Notes: generated by a model from the letters alone, not told the origin. A stretch of 64,000 bases of DNA from Ignatzschineria sp. (GCA_030150405.1 JASLFU010000004.1:40772-104771); one strand, 5' to 3'; shown: positions 46,153-57,363, counted from the first letter of the stretch. Numbers and translations are program-made.

Positions 46153-49006
46153 AATGACGGGTTTCGCCCTCTGGAGTTAAGTTTTCTACACAGCGATGGC
46201 AAAGCTCAGGATGCTCTTCGATCTTGCCTACCTCTTCGCGATGGTGCCAGCAGCGTACACATTTACCATACTCATCACCAAGTGCTTCTACCTTAACTGC
46301 AAAACGCTCTCCTTCTAGCTCATGCTCTGCAAGCTCTGCAGGTTTCTCTGCAAATGGCTTAACCTCAGCATACGAAGTTAGGAGCACAAAACGCAGCTCA
46401 TCTTCAAGTGCCCCTACCTCTTCGTGCAATTTATCCGAAGCGTAGATGGTCACCTTTGTCTCTAAGGAAGAACCTACTTTACCTTCACGGCGAAGCTCTT
46501 CGATCGCTTTAGCAACCTCACCACGAACCTCAAGGAGATGATTCCAAAACTCTGCATTAAAGCGGGTCTCTTCATCTAATGGCACGAGCTGATCATAAAA
46601 CTCTGTTAAGTAGACAGACTCCGGACGCTCATTACCCCGCTCACGCATGGAGAGCCACACTTCCTCTGCCGTAAAGGTCAGAATCGGGGCCATCCAGCGA
46701 ACTAAAGCCTCCAACACATGGAAAAGCGCCGTTTGTGCAGAACGACGAGCTAACGAGTCTTTAGCAGCCGTATATTGGCGATCTTTAATAATATCGAGAT
46801 AAAAGCTTCCTAAATCGATAGAACAGAAATAATGTAACTTCTGGTAAACATTATGGAATGAGTAATCAAGATACGCCTGTTTGATCTCATTTTGTACCGT
46901 CAATGCCCGCGCTACAATCCAGCGATCAAGGGGGAGCATCTCCTCAAACGAGAGTCCATTTTTAGCCAGATCAAACTCATTAGTATTCGCTAATAAGAAA
47001 CGTACTGTGTTACGAATACGGCGATAGGTTTCCGATGTACGCTTTAAGATCTCATCTGAAACAGGAATCTCCCCTCGGTAATCCGTTGACGAGACCCAAA
47101 GTCGCAGAACATCTGCCCCCATCTTCCCGATAACATCTGCAGGCTCAACACCATTGCCTAAAGATTTAGACATTTTGCGGCCCTTCGCATCCACCGTAAA
47201 ACCATGGGTTAATAGCGCCTTATAGGGAGCCACACCATTGATCGCTACTGAGGTAATGATCGAAGAGTTAAACCAACCCCGATGCTGATCTGAGCCTTCG
47301 AGGTAAAGATCTGCTGGATAGGTCAGCTCATCTCGTTTAGAAAGAACGCTAAAATGGGTTGTTCCTGAATCAAACCAGACATCAAGAATATCGCTATTTT
47401 TCTCATAAAGATCCGCTTCTGAGGCATCAAGGAAATCAGAAACATCCGCCCCGAACCATGCCTCTAAACCATCTTTACGTATGCGATCTGCTACCTCTTG
47501 CATTAAAGCGTCTGTTTCAGGGTGCAGCTCTCCCGTCTCCTTATGAAGGAAAAAAGGAATCGGCACGCCCCAATAACGTTGACGAGAGATACACCAATCC
47601 CCACGACCTTCAATCATGCCATAGAGACGCTCACGACCCCAACTAGGGATAAACTGAACACCATCAATCTCTTTAAGTACTTCCTGACGCAGCCCCTTCT
47701 TATCCATGCTGATAAACCATTGGGGTGTTGCGCGATAGATTGTAGGCGTTTTATGGCGCCAACAATGGGGGAAGCTGTGGGTAAGTTTTGTCGCAAAGAT
47801 TAAAATTCCGCGCTCTTTTAAGAACTCAATTACCTCTGCCTCTGCTTTGCGAATATTTTTGCCCGCAAAATGGGGGGTAGTTTGCGCATAAGTTCCATCC
47901 CCTAACACTGGGTTTTCAAACTCAATTTTATATTGCAACGCAACCGCATAGTCCTCTTCACCATGCGCCGGCGCAGTATGAACAAAACCTGTTCCTGCAT
48001 CTAACGTAACATGATCCCCTAAAATAAGCGGGACTTCTCTTTCAGCAATAGGATGCTTTAAGAGCATATTTTCTAAGGCTGAGCCTTCAAACTCTTTAAG
48101 AAGCGTTAACTTTTCGCCCCAGCGCTCCTCTAGAGACTCAATAAGCTCTGAAGCCACAAGATAGAGCGCCCCCGCCTTCTCAATTAATGCGTACTTAAAT
48201 TCAGGGTGTGCAGAAACCGCGGCGTTCCCAGGGAGAGTCCAAGGGGTCGTTGTCCAGATAATTACTGAAACCTCACGACCTGAGAGATCATAATCGATAC
48301 GCTTTTCAAGCTCTTTAAGATCTACCACAGGGAAAGCAACATCGATGCTGTATGAAACCTTGTCTTCATACTCAACTTCAGCCTCAGCTAGCGATGATCC
48401 ACAATCTAAACACCAGTTAACTGGACGTGCACCCTTCTCTAAATGCCCCGCTTTCACAATCTCTTTAAGAGCTAAAACAATGTCTGCCTCGGTATCTTGA
48501 TTCATAGTAAGATAAGGCTTCTCATCATAAGCTACTACACCAAGACGACTAATCCCCTCAGCCTGAATTTCAATCTGGCTTGCAGCAAACTCACGACATT
48601 TTGCTCTAAACTCAGCAGGGGTTAAATCAGTACCCACTTTGCCATACTTACGCTCAACCACGAGCTCAATCGGAAGACCATGACAATCCCACCCTTGAAC
48701 ATAAGGCGCATCATACCCGAGCTGCCCCCGTGATTTTACAATCATATCTTTTAGGATCTTATTTACTGCGTGACCTAAATGAATCGCTCCATTTGCATAA
48801 GGAGGGCCATCATGAAGCACAAATGTGGGCTTTCCCTTAAAAGCTTCACGTTGCTTATGATAAAGGTCGATTTTATTCCAGTAATCTATAAATTCAGGCT
48901 CACGCTTAGGTAAGTTCCCTCGCATCGCAAAATCAGTTTGCGGCAGATTTAGCGTATCACGATATGGGTGATCACTATTCGCATTTGTTTTTTTAGATTT
49001 AGTCAC
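46145..49006 (-). CDS. ileS: Isoleucyl-tRNA synthetase
   Basis: Class I synthetase that charges tRNA-Ile and edits valine. The 953-residue protein has the HIGH-type motif [13 protein letters not shown] (67-79), the editing domain with TTPWTLPGN, the KMSKS motif in [10 protein letters not shown] near 614, and a C-terminal zinc site CVRCW...CHRCV. Length and zinc tail match the Gram-negative type. It follows ribF by 13 bp and overlaps lspA. Confidence 0.97.
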   Translation of the reverse strand: MTKSKKTNANSDHPYRDTLNLPQTDFAMRGNLPKREPEFIDYWNKIDLYHKQREAFKGKPTFVLHDGPPYANGAIHLGHAVNKILKDMIVKSRGQLGYDAPYVQGWDCHGLPIELVVERKYGKVGTDLTPAEFRAKCREFAASQIEIQAEGISRLGVVAYDEKPYLTMNQDTEADIVLALKEIVKAGHLEKGARPVNWCLDCGSSLAEAEVEYEDKVSYSIDVAFPVVDLKELEKRIDYDLSGREVSVIIWTTTPWTLPGNAAVSAHPEFKYALIEKAGALYLVASELIESLEERWGEKLTLLKEFEGSALENMLLKHPIAEREVPLILGDHVTLDAGTGFVHTAPAHGEEDYAVALQYKIEFENPVLGDGTYAQTTPHFAGKNIRKAEAEVIEFLKERGILIFATKLTHSFPHCWRHKTPTIYRATPQWFISMDKKGLRQEVLKEIDGVQFIPSWGRERLYGMIEGRGDWCISRQRYWGVPIPFFLHKETGELHPETDALMQEVADRIRKDGLEAWFGADVSDFLDASEADLYEKNSDILDVWFDSGTTHFSVLSKRDELTYPADLYLEGSDQHRGWFNSSIITSVAINGVAPYKALLTHGFTVDAKGRKMSKSLGNGVEPADVIGKMGADVLRLWVSSTDYRGEIPVSDEILKRTSETYRRIRNTVRFLLANTNEFDLAKNGLSFEEMLPLDRWIVARALTVQNEIKQAYLDYSFHNVYQKLHYFCSIDLGSFYLDIIKDRQYTAAKDSLARRSAQTALFHVLEALVRWMAPILTFTAEEVWLSMRERGNERPESVYLTEFYDQLVPLDEETRFNAEFWNHLLEVRGEVAKAIEELRREGKVGSSLETKVTIYASDKLHEEVGALEDELRFVLLTSYAEVKPFAEKPAELAEHELEGERFAVKVEALGDEYGKCVRCWHHREEVGKIEEHPELCHRCVENLTPEGETRHYA

Positions 49007-49019
49007 TGCAATATCCTAA

Positions 49020-49958
49020 TTAAATTAATTTAAAAAACTCTTTCGATCTTTGGTTATCTATCTCTATTTGGGCCTTTAAAGCCTCGATTCCCTCAAACTT
49101 CTGCTCATCCCGAAGTTTGCTGATAAATTCAATCTCAAAATATTTACCATAAAGGTTTTCATCTACATTATGCAAATGTACCTCTAAATTGGGTTTAACA
49201 CCATCTACTGTAGGACGAAAGCCTAAGTTTGCCACCCCAAAATATTTTCTACCTGCTCCGCAATCCTGGGCTATTACATTAAATACCCCACTAAAGGGGG
49301 GATTAAAACGTTTAATTGGAAGGTTAATGGTAGGTGTCCCTAAGGTTCGCGCTAATTGATTGCCCTTAACCACACGACTAATCATTGTGTATGAACGCCC
49401 CAAATACTCGGCTGCCAATGAAAAATCGGCCTCACTTAAAGCCTTTCTTACAAGCGTAGAAGAGATTCTGACGCCTTCTTTATAATGATAGTTTTCTTTA
49501 AAAACTTCAAAATTATATTCATTCGAATATTCACTTAAAAGAGTGGGAGTGCCCAACGCCCGATTTCCAAAACGAAAATCATCCCCAACCACAATGGCAG
49601 CGATATTCAGAGACTCCACGAGAAAGCGTTGAATAAATTGATCAGCAGGCAATACCCGGCACTCGCTATCAAAAGGGAGAATAATCACCTCATCAACAAG
49701 ATGATTCCTTTTAAGATAAATCAACTTCTCACGAAGATTCATAACCCTTACAGGGGCTTTCTCTTTTAAAAAAAATTCATGAGGAAGTGGCTCAAAAGTA
49801 ACGAGTGTCCGCATTAAAGCGGGGTCTCTATCCTTAAGATCCGAAAGCTTGGCCAATAACTTTTGATGCCCTAGATGAATACCATCAAAAGCACCGATCG
49901 TCACCGCCCGTCTCCTTCTAGGAAGAACTCTCTTTTGATCAAAGAAGGTGAATTGCAT
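49020..49958 (-). CDS. ribF: Bifunctional riboflavin kinase/FAD synthetase
   Basis: Makes FMN and FAD from riboflavin. The 312-residue protein has an N-terminal FMN adenylyltransferase domain with GAFDGIHLGHQKLL (22-35) and VRISSTLVRKAL near 165, and a C-terminal kinase domain with TPTINLP and PNLEVHLHNVDENLYGK. It is preceded by the rplQ terminator only 16 bp away, and no good ribosome site is visible (GAGTG nine bases upstream). murJ, usually upstream, is absent. The expected ribF-ileS-lspA order follows. Confidence 0.95.
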   Translation of the reverse strand: MQFTFFDQKRVLPRRRRAVTIGAFDGIHLGHQKLLAKLSDLKDRDPALMRTLVTFEPLPHEFFLKEKAPVRVMNLREKLIYLKRNHLVDEVIILPFDSECRVLPADQFIQRFLVESLNIAAIVVGDDFRFGNRALGTPTLLSEYSNEYNFEVFKENYHYKEGVRISSTLVRKALSEADFSLAAEYLGRSYTMISRVVKGNQLARTLGTPTINLPIKRFNPPFSGVFNVIAQDCGAGRKYFGVANLGFRPTVDGVKPNLEVHLHNVDENLYGKYFEIEFISKLRDEQKFEGIEALKAQIEIDNQRSKEFFKLI

Positions 49959-49973
49959 ATTTTATATCACTCA

Positions 49974-50004
49974 ATAAAAAAGCCGGCTATAAAAATAACC
50001 GGCT
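49974..50004 (-). terminator. Terminator of the ribosomal operon after rplQ
   Basis: On the minus strand AGCCGG (50004-49999) pairs with CCGGCT (49986-49981), with inner TAT/ATA pairs, and is followed by six T. It lies just downstream of the rplQ stop and only 16-22 bases before ribF. Confidence 0.85.
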
Positions 50005-50021
50005 AATTACTCATTTATGAT

Positions 50022-50411
50022 TTAGCTGGCATCAGCTTCATCAGTTGATGCTAAGCCACGATCAACTAATTCTACATAAGCCATAGGTGCATTATCACCC
50101 GGGCGGAAACCGCACTTCATGATACGGAGATAACCACCATTACGCTCTTTAAAGCGTGGTCCAAGCTCATTAAAAAGCTTTTGAACCATCTCTCTTGAAC
50201 CTAATTGAGCAAAAGCTTTGCGGCGATTTGCTACTGTATCTTTCTTCGCTAAAGTGATAAGAGGCTCAACTACACGGCGGAGCTCTTTCGCTTTTGGAAG
50301 CGTTGTTTTAATAATTTCATGTTCAATCATTGAAGTAGACATATTCTTGAACATTGCTTTTCTGTGTGCTGATGTGCGACTAAATGCACGACCTGCTTTA
50401 CGATGACGCAT
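50022..50411 (-). CDS. rplQ: 50S ribosomal protein L17
   Basis: Large-subunit protein near the peptide exit. The 129-residue protein opens [23 protein letters not shown] and carries the L17 fold through [23 protein letters not shown] near the end. It closes the alpha operon behind rpoA (33 bp away) and is followed by a strong terminator. An acidic end (STDEADAS) is slightly unusual but short. The start is fixed by family identity. Confidence 0.97.
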   Translation of the reverse strand: MRHRKAGRAFSRTSAHRKAMFKNMSTSMIEHEIIKTTLPKAKELRRVVEPLITLAKKDTVANRRKAFAQLGSREMVQKLFNELGPRFKERNGGYLRIMKCGFRPGDNAPMAYVELVDRGLASTDEADAS

Positions 50412-50444
50412 TTCTATACTTCCTATTCAATAAATTCTTAAATT

Positions 50445-51449
50445 TTATGCTGGGGGTTTTGTAGTATCTAAATTAGGTGGTGGCCAATTTTCTAAGGTCA
50501 TACCTAATGACAAACCATACTGAGCAAGTACATCTTTAATTTCAGTAAGTGATTTCTTACCTAAATTAGGAGTCTTAAGAAGCTCTGTTTCTGTCTTCTG
50601 AATAAGATCTCCGATATAGTACACACTCTCAGCTTTCAAACAGTTCGCCGATCTTACTGTCAATTCAAGATCATCAACAGGACGTAATAACGTTGGATCA
50701 ATCTCAAATTCTGGCTCTTCTGGCTCAGGCTCTTCTTCAGGCATTGGCTTAAGATCTACAAACACTTCAAGCTGCTCATGAAGAATTGTTGCTGCGTTAC
50801 GAATTGCTTGTTCAGGATCTAATGTACCATTTGTTTGAAGCGCGATAACGAGTCTATCAAGGTCAGTTCTCTGCTCAACACGGGCAGTTTCAACACGATA
50901 GCTAACTTTATCTACAGGGCTAAAGGTTGTATCTAATTTAAACAGACCCAACTCTAAAGTCGCTGAATCTGAAGATTCAGTAGCTCGGTTCGCCGCTGTA
51001 CTATAACCTCGGCCACTCTCTACCTTCAAGCGCATTTTAAGGGAGCCGCTAGAAGTTAAGTTTGCAATTACATGATCAGGATTGACGATTTCAACATTAT
51101 GAGGAAGCTCAAGATCACCTGCTGTAACAGTGCCTTTCCCCTCTTTCTCAATTGTTAAATACGCCTCATCTGCGTCATGAAGAATAATCGCGATTCCTTT
51201 TAAGTTTTGAAGAAGATCAATTACATCTTCATGCATCCCTGGAATTGCTGAGTACTCTTTCTGCACCCCTTCAATTTCACACTCTGTAATCGCTGCGCCT
51301 GGCATTGATGAGAGCAAAATTCGACGTAACGCATTCCCTAAGGTATGAGCAAACCCTCTCTCTAAAGGCTCAAGCGAGACTTCAGAGAAGTGATTGTCAT
51401 CAGTCTTAATATCGACGATTCTGGGAGTTAATAACTCATTTAAAGCCAT
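50445..51449 (-). CDS. rpoA: RNA polymerase alpha subunit
   Basis: Scaffold subunit that starts core RNA polymerase assembly and contacts activators and UP elements. The 334-residue protein has the N-terminal dimerisation domain with [25 protein letters not shown] (32-56), a linker rich in Glu and Pro (EPEEPEFE near 245), and the C-terminal domain with [20 protein letters not shown] near 265, the DNA-contact helix. It lies between rpsD and rplQ as expected. The 60-bp gap from rpsD contains a weak hairpin only. Confidence 0.98.
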   Translation of the reverse strand: MALNELLTPRIVDIKTDDNHFSEVSLEPLERGFAHTLGNALRRILLSSMPGAAITECEIEGVQKEYSAIPGMHEDVIDLLQNLKGIAIILHDADEAYLTIEKEGKGTVTAGDLELPHNVEIVNPDHVIANLTSSGSLKMRLKVESGRGYSTAANRATESSDSATLELGLFKLDTTFSPVDKVSYRVETARVEQRTDLDRLVIALQTNGTLDPEQAIRNAATILHEQLEVFVDLKPMPEEEPEPEEPEFEIDPTLLRPVDDLELTVRSANCLKAESVYYIGDLIQKTETELLKTPNLGKKSLTEIKDVLAQYGLSLGMTLENWPPPNLDTTKPPA

Positions 51450-51509
51450 AAATATATTTACCTAATTACTAAAACAATAAGAGTGGACGAATAAAAACCA
51501 AAGCACTTA

Positions 51510-52130
51510 TTATTTTGAGTACAATTCAACTACTAATGACTCATTAATGTCTGCTGGTAAATCTGTACGCTCAGGAATACGCTTAAACTCGCCTTCCATC
51601 TTGGTTTTATCAACGCTAACCCAATCTACAAGGCCGTTAGCCTCAGAAAGCTCAATTGCGTAGGCAATACGTGCTTGCTTCTTCGCTTTTTCACGAATGG
51701 CAATAACATCACCTGCTTTCACTTGGTATGAAGGAATATTCACCTTCTCACCATTAACTAAAATGGAAGCATGGCTTACAAGCTGTCTCGCTTCTGCACG
51801 AGTAACTGCAAAGCCCATTCTATAGACCACATTATCTAAACGTGACTCTAGAATCTGAAGCAAGTTCTCACCTGTTGAACCGCGACGACGATCCGCCTCT
51901 TTATAATAAAGATGAAACTGCTTCTCTAAAAGACCATAAATACGCTTAAGCTTCTGCTTCTCACGAAGTTGAAGACCATAGTCAGAAGCGCGAGTAGGTC
52001 TTGCACCGTGTTGACCTGGGGCTCTGTCATGCTTACATTTTGACTCAAAAGGACGTGCGCCTGATTTCAAATGAAGATCAACACCTTCACGTCTTGCTAA
52101 TTTACATTTTGGACCTAAATAACGTGCCAT
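51510..52130 (-). CDS. rpsD: 30S ribosomal protein S4
   Basis: Primary 16S-binding protein and, in E. coli, the translational repressor of the alpha operon. The 206-residue protein opens [19 protein letters not shown] and has the S4 RNA-binding domain near 95-160 ([25 protein letters not shown]). Two Cys near residues 9 and 32 do not form a full zinc site, as in E. coli. It follows rpsK by 26 bp. Confidence 0.97.
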   Translation of the reverse strand: MARYLGPKCKLARREGVDLHLKSGARPFESKCKHDRAPGQHGARPTRASDYGLQLREKQKLKRIYGLLEKQFHLYYKEADRRRGSTGENLLQILESRLDNVVYRMGFAVTRAEARQLVSHASILVNGEKVNIPSYQVKAGDVIAIREKAKKQARIAYAIELSEANGLVDWVSVDKTKMEGEFKRIPERTDLPADINESLVVELYSK

Positions 52131-52156
52131 ACTCTAAAATACTCCTTAAATTTCTC

Positions 52157-52546
52157 TTAAACTCTGCGCTTTTTAGGTGGGCGGCATCCGTTATGAGGAA
52201 TAGGCGTCACGTCAGAGATGCTTGTGATTTTATAACCAATTGCATTTAATGCCCGAACTGCAGAGTCCCTACCTGGACCTGGACCGCTAACATTTACATC
52301 GAGGTTTTTAAGGCCGTACTCTTTAGCTGTCTCTCCTGCTCTCTCTGCCGCAACCTGCGCAGCAAAAGGAGTTGATTTTCTAGAGCCTCTAAATCCTGAG
52401 CCCCCTGCAGTTGCCCAAGATAATACGTTACCTTGACGATCTGAAATCGTCACGATTGTGTTGTTAAAAGAAGCCTGTACATGAGCGATTCCATCAACAA
52501 CACTTCTTCTTACACGCTTACGTGCTTTTACTGAAGGTTTTGCCAT
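52157..52546 (-). CDS. rpsK: 30S ribosomal protein S11
   Basis: Small-subunit platform protein next to the E site. The 129-residue protein has [18 protein letters not shown] (about 25-42), [22 protein letters not shown] and the C-terminal [16 protein letters not shown], a near-invariant S11 end. It lies between rpsM and rpsD. No oddity seen. Confidence 0.97.
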   Translation of the reverse strand: MAKPSVKARKRVRRSVVDGIAHVQASFNNTIVTISDRQGNVLSWATAGGSGFRGSRKSTPFAAQVAAERAGETAKEYGLKNLDVNVSGPGPGRDSAVRALNAIGYKITSISDVTPIPHNGCRPPKKRRV

Positions 52547-52570
52547 CTTCTTATTTATTCCCTACTAAAA

Positions 52571-52924
52571 TTATTTAACCAGTCTTCTTGGACCTTTACG
52601 CGTACGAGCATTTGTCTTAGTACGCTGACCACGCAAAGGAAGACTACGACGATGGCGAATGCCTCTGTAGCAACCAAGATCCATTAATCTTTTAATGCTC
52701 ATAGAAACTTCACGACGTAAGTCACCTTCTACAGTGTACTCATTTACTTGTGCTCTTAACGCATCTACTTGGTCGTCAGTAAGATCTCTAACAACTGTAG
52801 TTGGTTCCACATTAGCCGCCTCACAAATCGCTTTTGCTCGGGTGTTGCCAATGCCATAAATAGATTGCAGTGAAATTACCACATGCTTATGTACTGGTAT
52901 GTTAATACCTGCTATACGTGCCAT
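52571..52924 (-). CDS. rpsM: 30S ribosomal protein S13
   Basis: Small-subunit head protein forming bridges with the large subunit. The 117-residue protein opens [26 protein letters not shown] and ends with [17 protein letters not shown], the basic tail that touches P-site tRNA. A good promoter lies in the gap upstream (52958-52986), so it is the first gene of an alpha-operon transcript. Confidence 0.97.
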   Translation of the reverse strand: MARIAGINIPVHKHVVISLQSIYGIGNTRAKAICEAANVEPTTVVRDLTDDQVDALRAQVNEYTVEGDLRREVSMSIKRLMDLGCYRGIRHRRSLPLRGQRTKTNARTRKGPRRLVK

Positions 52925-52957
52925 ATAAACCTATCCTAAATATCTATCAAGCAGACA

Positions 52958-52986
52958 ATTCTACACGATAATTAATTTATACTCAA
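52958..52986 (-). promoter_or_regulatory. Promoter of the alpha operon
   Basis: On the minus strand TTGAGT (52986-52981) and TAGAAT (52963-52958) are exactly 17 bases apart, a good sigma-70 match (four and five of six bases). The start of transcription would be near 52951, leaving a leader of about 27 bases before rpsM. This is much shorter than the E. coli leader that carries the S4 pseudoknot. Confidence 0.62.
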
Positions 52987-52991
52987 TGTTT

Positions 52992-53105
52992 TTAACCTTG
53001 ACGTTGCTTATGTCTGCCATCACTGCAGATCACTCTTACTACACCGCCACGTCTTACAATTTTACAATTACGACAAATCTTTTTAACTGATGCTCTAACT
53101 TTCAT
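52992..53105 (-). CDS. rpmJ: 50S ribosomal protein L36
   Basis: Smallest large-subunit protein, 37 residues ([14 protein letters not shown] and onward to RHKQRQG). It was read by eye because it is too short for ordinary gene calling. The zinc ligands C11, C14, C27 and H32 are all present, so it is the zinc-containing type. It sits between secY and rpsM, the standard place. The alpha promoter overlaps its 3' end region. Confidence 0.95.
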   Translation of the reverse strand: MKVRASVKKICRNCKIVRRGGVVRVICSDGRHKQRQG

Positions 53106-53121
53106 TTTTTACTCCACGGAT

Positions 53122-54540
53122 TTAGAAAGATGGGGGTGTTCCATTTAAGGCGGAACTAATATTTGCTCGCTTCATTAATGACTCATACTGTTGTGACATT
53201 AATTGAGCCTGAATTTGCGCTACTAAGTCCATCACCACTACTACCGCGATGAGTATTGATGTACCGCCAAAATGCATATTAAAACCAGTAATACCATTTA
53301 CGAATTCTGGCAACAAACAGATAATGGTGATATAAATTGCACCCCACAAAGTGATGCGACTTAAGACCTTATCCAAATATTGCGAGGTATGAATACCTGG
53401 TCGAATTCCTGGAATAAACCCACCTTGCCTCTTAAGGTTCTCAGCTGTCTCTTTCGAATTAAACTGAAGAGCCGTATAAAAGAAGCAGAAAAATATAATT
53501 AATACCGCAAACAGAATCATATAAGCTGGTTGGCCGATAGAGAAATACTTCACCCCAAAGATGCCAAGTTTATTAAGCGCCAATGAAGTATAGAAACTAA
53601 ACTGCTCCCAGATCGAACCACCTGTAACTTCTGGGACGTTAATTTTACTTAAACCTGTACTAATCGTATAGATAAAAGAGAGAAACGCCGATCCAAAAAT
53701 TGCGGGTATTACTCCTGACATATTTAATTTTAAAGGTAGATGACTGCTCTGATTGCCGATTGACATCTGGCGACCCTGCTGTCTTCTAGCGTAATTGATT
53801 GTTATTCTTCGCTGTCCTCGCTCAATAAAGACGATGACAAAAATAACTGCCAGAACCAATAGGAAAAGCACAAAGATTAAGAGCCACATTCCACCCCCTT
53901 GCGTGCGTGCGGTCTCTACTAAGAAACCAATTCCTGAGGGAACTCCCATCAAGATGCTCGCAAAGATGATCATAGAGATACCATTACCGATACCCCGCTC
54001 TGTAATCTGCTCTCCTAGCCACATTAAAAACATAGTTCCCGTGACTAAAGTAAGCGTCGCCATTGCAACAAAAAAGCCAGGACTCATTAACACAACATCT
54101 GCATTAATAAAGGAGCCATTCATAATTGCCACGGTATAAACAACACCTTGGACTGTTGCAAAAGCGATCGTTAAATAACGCGTATATTGTGTTATCTTAC
54201 GGCGCCCTGCTTCTCCCTCTTTCTTCAGTTGTTCGAGAGGCGCATACACTACAGAGAGCATCTGCATCACGATCGATGCCGTGATATAAGGCATTACCCC
54301 CAACATAAAGACTGACATCTTCTCAAATGCACCACCAGAGAAGAGGTTAATCATTGCTGAGATTCCCCCACTACTTTTCTGCTGCTCCATCAATTGAGCT
54401 AAAGCTGCAGCATCAATACCGGGTAAGGTAATATGCACTCCAATTCTGTATACAATTAACGCCAAGATTAAAAACATTAATCTTGACGTTAATCCCGAAA
54501 ACCTACTAAGAGCAGATACTCCTAATTGATTCTTGCTCAT
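53122..54540 (-). CDS. secY: Protein translocase subunit SecY
   Basis: Central channel of the Sec translocon. The 472-residue protein has ten predicted membrane helices, the plug region after helix 1, the cytoplasmic LEQLKKEGEAGRRKITQYTRYL near 101-123 and the QQYESLMKRANI C-terminal tail. It is about 30 residues longer than E. coli SecY, mostly in the loop holding the GISAMINLFSGGAFEKMSVF block and one later loop. rplO is directly upstream and rpmJ downstream. Confidence 0.97.
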   Translation of the reverse strand: MSKNQLGVSALSRFSGLTSRLMFLILALIVYRIGVHITLPGIDAAALAQLMEQQKSSGGISAMINLFSGGAFEKMSVFMLGVMPYITASIVMQMLSVVYAPLEQLKKEGEAGRRKITQYTRYLTIAFATVQGVVYTVAIMNGSFINADVVLMSPGFFVAMATLTLVTGTMFLMWLGEQITERGIGNGISMIIFASILMGVPSGIGFLVETARTQGGGMWLLIFVLFLLVLAVIFVIVFIERGQRRITINYARRQQGRQMSIGNQSSHLPLKLNMSGVIPAIFGSAFLSFIYTISTGLSKINVPEVTGGSIWEQFSFYTSLALNKLGIFGVKYFSIGQPAYMILFAVLIIFFCFFYTALQFNSKETAENLKRQGGFIPGIRPGIHTSQYLDKVLSRITLWGAIYITIICLLPEFVNGITGFNMHFGGTSILIAVVVVMDLVAQIQAQLMSQQYESLMKRANISSALNGTPPSF

Positions 54541-54545
54541 ATCAA

Positions 54546-54980
54546 CTATTCTTCAACTGTACCGCCAGCTGCCTCAATGGCTGCCTTGGCACCTTTAGTT
54601 ACTCGAATACCTTTAAGATTTACGGCTTTATTAATTTCACCAGAGAGCATGACTTTTACACGCTCATACTTAGATGAAATCAAGTTCTCTTCAATTAAAG
54701 AAGCAACAGTAACCTCAGTATTTTTCACTTTATTTAATGCTGAAAGTGGTAATTCCGTGGTGATTAATCCTACCTGCGAATTGAAGCCCACTTTAGGCAA
54801 ACGCTTATGAAGTGGCATTTGACCACCCTCAAAACCCACTTTATGGTATCCACCTGATCTTGAATGTTGCCCTTTATGACCACGACCAGCTGTTTTCCCT
54901 AAACCAGAGCCTGTACCACGACCAACGCGCTTAGCTACTGTTTTTGAGCCAAATGCTGGCTTTAATGTATTTAGTTTCAT
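54546..54980 (-). CDS. rplO: 50S ribosomal protein L15
   Basis: Large-subunit assembly protein. The 144-residue protein has the glycine-rich basic N-terminus [21 protein letters not shown] (about 18-38), [17 protein letters not shown] and a C-terminal domain ending with [13 protein letters not shown]. It is 5 bp ahead of secY and 34 bp after rpmD. Confidence 0.97.
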   Translation of the reverse strand: MKLNTLKPAFGSKTVAKRVGRGTGSGLGKTAGRGHKGQHSRSGGYHKVGFEGGQMPLHKRLPKVGFNSQVGLITTELPLSALNKVKNTEVTVASLIEENLISSKYERVKVMLSGEINKAVNLKGIRVTKGAKAAIEAAGGTVEE

Positions 54981-55014
54981 TACTTATACCTTATTTAATG
55001 TTAATCAGTCCGAA

Positions 55015-55194
55015 TTACTCAACTTTCAATAAGTAAGCAACTTTATTGATCATACCCATGTTCTCTGGAGTCTTAGCAACTTCAACAGTATGATGCAAAC
55101 GCTTTAAACCAAGACCTTTCACACATTGACGATGTGATTGAAGGCGGCTGTTAACACTTTTCACTAATGTAATTTTAACAGTTTCTTGTGCCAT
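55015..55194 (-). CDS. rpmD: 50S ribosomal protein L30
   Basis: Large-subunit protein of 59 residues, found by reading the gap between rplO and rpsE. It opens [16 protein letters not shown] and contains [18 protein letters not shown] and [14 protein letters not shown], the L30 signature. The ATG is 5 bp after the rpsE stop, as expected in the spc operon. Confidence 0.95.
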   Translation of the reverse strand: MAQETVKITLVKSVNSRLQSHRQCVKGLGLKRLHHTVEVAKTPENMGMINKVAYLLKVE

Positions 55195-55199
55195 GATTA

Positions 55200-55715
55200 T
55201 TAACCCCTAATTTCTTCAACCGATTTACCGCGTTTCGCAGCAATCTCTTCTGGTGTTTTCATAAGAGCTAATCCCTTAATTGTTGCCTGCACAACGTTTA
55301 CAGGATTACGTGAATTTTGGCACTTTGCTAAAACGTCCTTAACACCCGCGACCTCAAAAACAGCGCGCATCGCACCACCTGCGATTACACCCGTACCTTC
55401 TGAAGCAGGCTGCATAAAGACTTTAGCTGCATTATGAATACCTGTTACTGGATACTGCAAAGTATCTCCATTTAACGCAACAGTTTTAATATTCTTCTTT
55501 GCTTGCTCAATAGATTTCTTAATAGCGGCAGGTACTTCTTTGGCTTTTGCATAGCCATAACCTACGCGACCATTACCATCTCCTACAACCGTAAGAGCAG
55601 CAAATGCAAACTGCCTACCACCTTTTACTGTTTTAGCAACTCGGTTTACTGTAATTAACTTTTCCTGAAACGCGTCAGCAGCAATCACATTTGAGTTTTC
55701 TACTTGTGTAGTCAT
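55200..55715 (-). CDS. rpsE: 30S ribosomal protein S5
   Basis: Small-subunit accuracy protein. The 171-residue protein has the N-terminal S5 RNA-binding domain ([44 protein letters not shown]) and the C-terminal domain with [25 protein letters not shown]. It is between rplR and rpmD. The last segment [15 protein letters not shown] is typical. Confidence 0.97.
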   Translation of the reverse strand: MTTQVENSNVIAADAFQEKLITVNRVAKTVKGGRQFAFAALTVVGDGNGRVGYGYAKAKEVPAAIKKSIEQAKKNIKTVALNGDTLQYPVTGIHNAAKVFMQPASEGTGVIAGGAMRAVFEVAGVKDVLAKCQNSRNPVNVVQATIKGLALMKTPEEIAAKRGKSVEEIRG

Positions 55716-55732
55716 TTTCCTATTTCCCCTTA

Positions 55733-56086
55733 TTAAAACTCTAAACCAGACTCTCTAGCAGAATCTGCTAAGGCTTTAACGCGACCATGGAACTTGAAAC
55801 CTGAACGATCAAATGCTACTGACGTTACGCCAGCTGCTTTTGCTTTTTCGGCAATATCTTTTCCTACTACGGCTGCAGCCTCAATATTACCAGTGTTTTT
55901 TACTTGCGACTTCACACTCTCTAAAAGAGTTGAGCTTGAAGCGAGTACTTTACCACCACAAGGACTGATAACTTGCGCATAAATATGACGTGGAGTTCTA
56001 TGAACAGTTAAACGATTAACGTTTAGGTCACGAATCTTGATACGGGTTTTTAACCCTCTTCTGTATCTTGCAACTTTCTTACTCAT
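55733..56086 (-). CDS. rplR: 50S ribosomal protein L18
   Basis: 5S rRNA-binding protein. The 117-residue protein has a basic N-terminus, [17 protein letters not shown] (about 26-42) and the end [32 protein letters not shown], the L18 hallmark. It is 10 bp after rplF and 17 bp before rpsE. Confidence 0.97.
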   Translation of the reverse strand: MSKKVARYRRGLKTRIKIRDLNVNRLTVHRTPRHIYAQVISPCGGKVLASSSTLLESVKSQVKNTGNIEAAAVVGKDIAEKAKAAGVTSVAFDRSGFKFHGRVKALADSARESGLEF

Positions 56087-56096
56087 GAATAATCAC

Positions 56097-56633
56097 CTAC
56101 TTCTTCTTAACTTCTTTCAATGAAACAATTTCATCGGCATAACGAACACCTTTACCTTTATATGGCTCAGGCGGTCTGTAGGCTCTTATTTTCGCTGCCA
56201 CTTGACCAACTACTTGCTTGTCAACACCCTTAATCACAACTTCTGTTTGTGAAGGAGTTTCGCATGTAATACCCTCTGGCATTTCATGAATCACAGGATG
56301 CGAAAAACCTAAAGTTAAATTAAGGCTTGATCCTTGTGCTTGGGCACGATAACCAACTCCGTTAAGAATAAGCTTCTTTTCGTAGCCTTCTGAAACACCA
56401 ACAATCATATTATTAACTAATGAGCGCATTGTTCCAGCAATTGCATAACTACCTTTAGTAGTTTCTAAATCTGGAACAATCTCAAGCTCCGCACCCTCTT
56501 GCTTAATACCAACAGCTGAGTGCAACTGTAATGACAATTCGCCTTTAGGGCCCTTTGCCTTTACATTATTTCCTGAAATTGCCACCTCAACTCCCTGAGG
56601 AATTGCGATAGGCATTTTTGCTATACGCGACAT
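56097..56633 (-). CDS. rplF: 50S ribosomal protein L6
   Basis: Large-subunit protein near the factor-binding site. The 178-residue protein has two repeated beta domains; the second carries [19 protein letters not shown] and the conserved [22 protein letters not shown] near 152-173. It lies between rpsH and rplR. Confidence 0.97.
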   Translation of the reverse strand: MSRIAKMPIAIPQGVEVAISGNNVKAKGPKGELSLQLHSAVGIKQEGAELEIVPDLETTKGSYAIAGTMRSLVNNMIVGVSEGYEKKLILNGVGYRAQAQGSSLNLTLGFSHPVIHEMPEGITCETPSQTEVVIKGVDKQVVGQVAAKIRAYRPPEPYKGKGVRYADEIVSLKEVKKK

Positions 56634-56645
56634 AATGAACTCCTA

Positions 56646-57044
56646 TTAAGCTACGTAGCAGATAACTTCACCACCAATTGCAAGTGATCTTGCTTTATGG
56701 TCTGTCATCATGCCTTGTGAAGTTGAAATAATAGCAATGCCAAGACCACCTAAAACCATAGGTAGATTATCTTTATCGCGGTATACGCGCAAACTTGGCT
56801 TACTTACTCTCTCAATTTTCTCAATAACCGGCTTTTCCATATAGTACTTTAGCTTGATTACGAGCTTTTTAGTCGCTGCTGTGTCGCCCTGCTCCTCAAT
56901 GCCTTCGATATAACCTTCATCTAAAAGCACTTGAGCAATTGATTTTTTTACATTTGAGAAAGGGATCTCAACAGAAACTTTTTCTGCTGCCTGCGCATTA
57001 CGAATGCGGGTAAGCATATCTGAAATTGGGTCATGCATACTCAT
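56646..57044 (-). CDS. rpsH: 30S ribosomal protein S8
   Basis: 16S-binding protein and, in E. coli, the autogenous repressor of the spc operon. The 132-residue protein opens with [18 protein letters not shown] and ends with [27 protein letters not shown], the RNA-contact region. AGGAG lies seven bases before the first ATG. A candidate S8 target hairpin occurs between rplX and rplE. Confidence 0.97.
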   Translation of the reverse strand: MSMHDPISDMLTRIRNAQAAEKVSVEIPFSNVKKSIAQVLLDEGYIEGIEEQGDTAATKKLVIKLKYYMEKPVIEKIERVSKPSLRVYRDKDNLPMVLGGLGIAIISTSQGMMTDHKARSLAIGGEVICYVA

Positions 57045-57057
57045 CTTCTTTCTCCTA

Positions 57058-57363
57058 TTACCAGCTTGACTTTCTTAAGCCAGGAATATCACCACGCATA
57101 GTGATCTCTCTGAGCTTGTTACGGCCTAAACCGAACTTGCGATAAACTCCGTGCGGACGTCCTGTAATACTACAACGTCTTTGACGGCGTGAAGGAGATG
57201 AGTCCCGAGGAAGCTTTTGCAATGCAAACATCGCTGCCTCACGCTCTTCAGCAGTAGCTTCTGCACTGCTGATAATTTTCTTTAACTCTTCGCGTTTCTC
57301 AGCGTACTTTTCAACTAACTTAGCACGCTTATTTTCGCGATTAATCATTGATACTTTAGCCAT
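57058..57363 (-). CDS. rpsN: 30S ribosomal protein S14
   Basis: Small-subunit head protein. The 101-residue protein is the longer, zinc-free form: no CxxC pair appears, and the [24 protein letters not shown] block near 66-89 carries the family signature. It lies between rplE and rpsH as in E. coli. Confidence 0.97.
   Translation of the reverse strand: MAKVSMINRENKRAKLVEKYAEKREELKKIISSAEATAEEREAAMFALQKLPRDSSPSRRQRRCSITGRPHGVYRKFGLGRNKLREITMRGDIPGLRKSSW

Noticed and set aside
49959..49967. TATAAAAT directly before the ribF ATG as a promoter
   Set aside because: Transcription would then start inside the coding region, after the ATG; more likely chance AT-richness.
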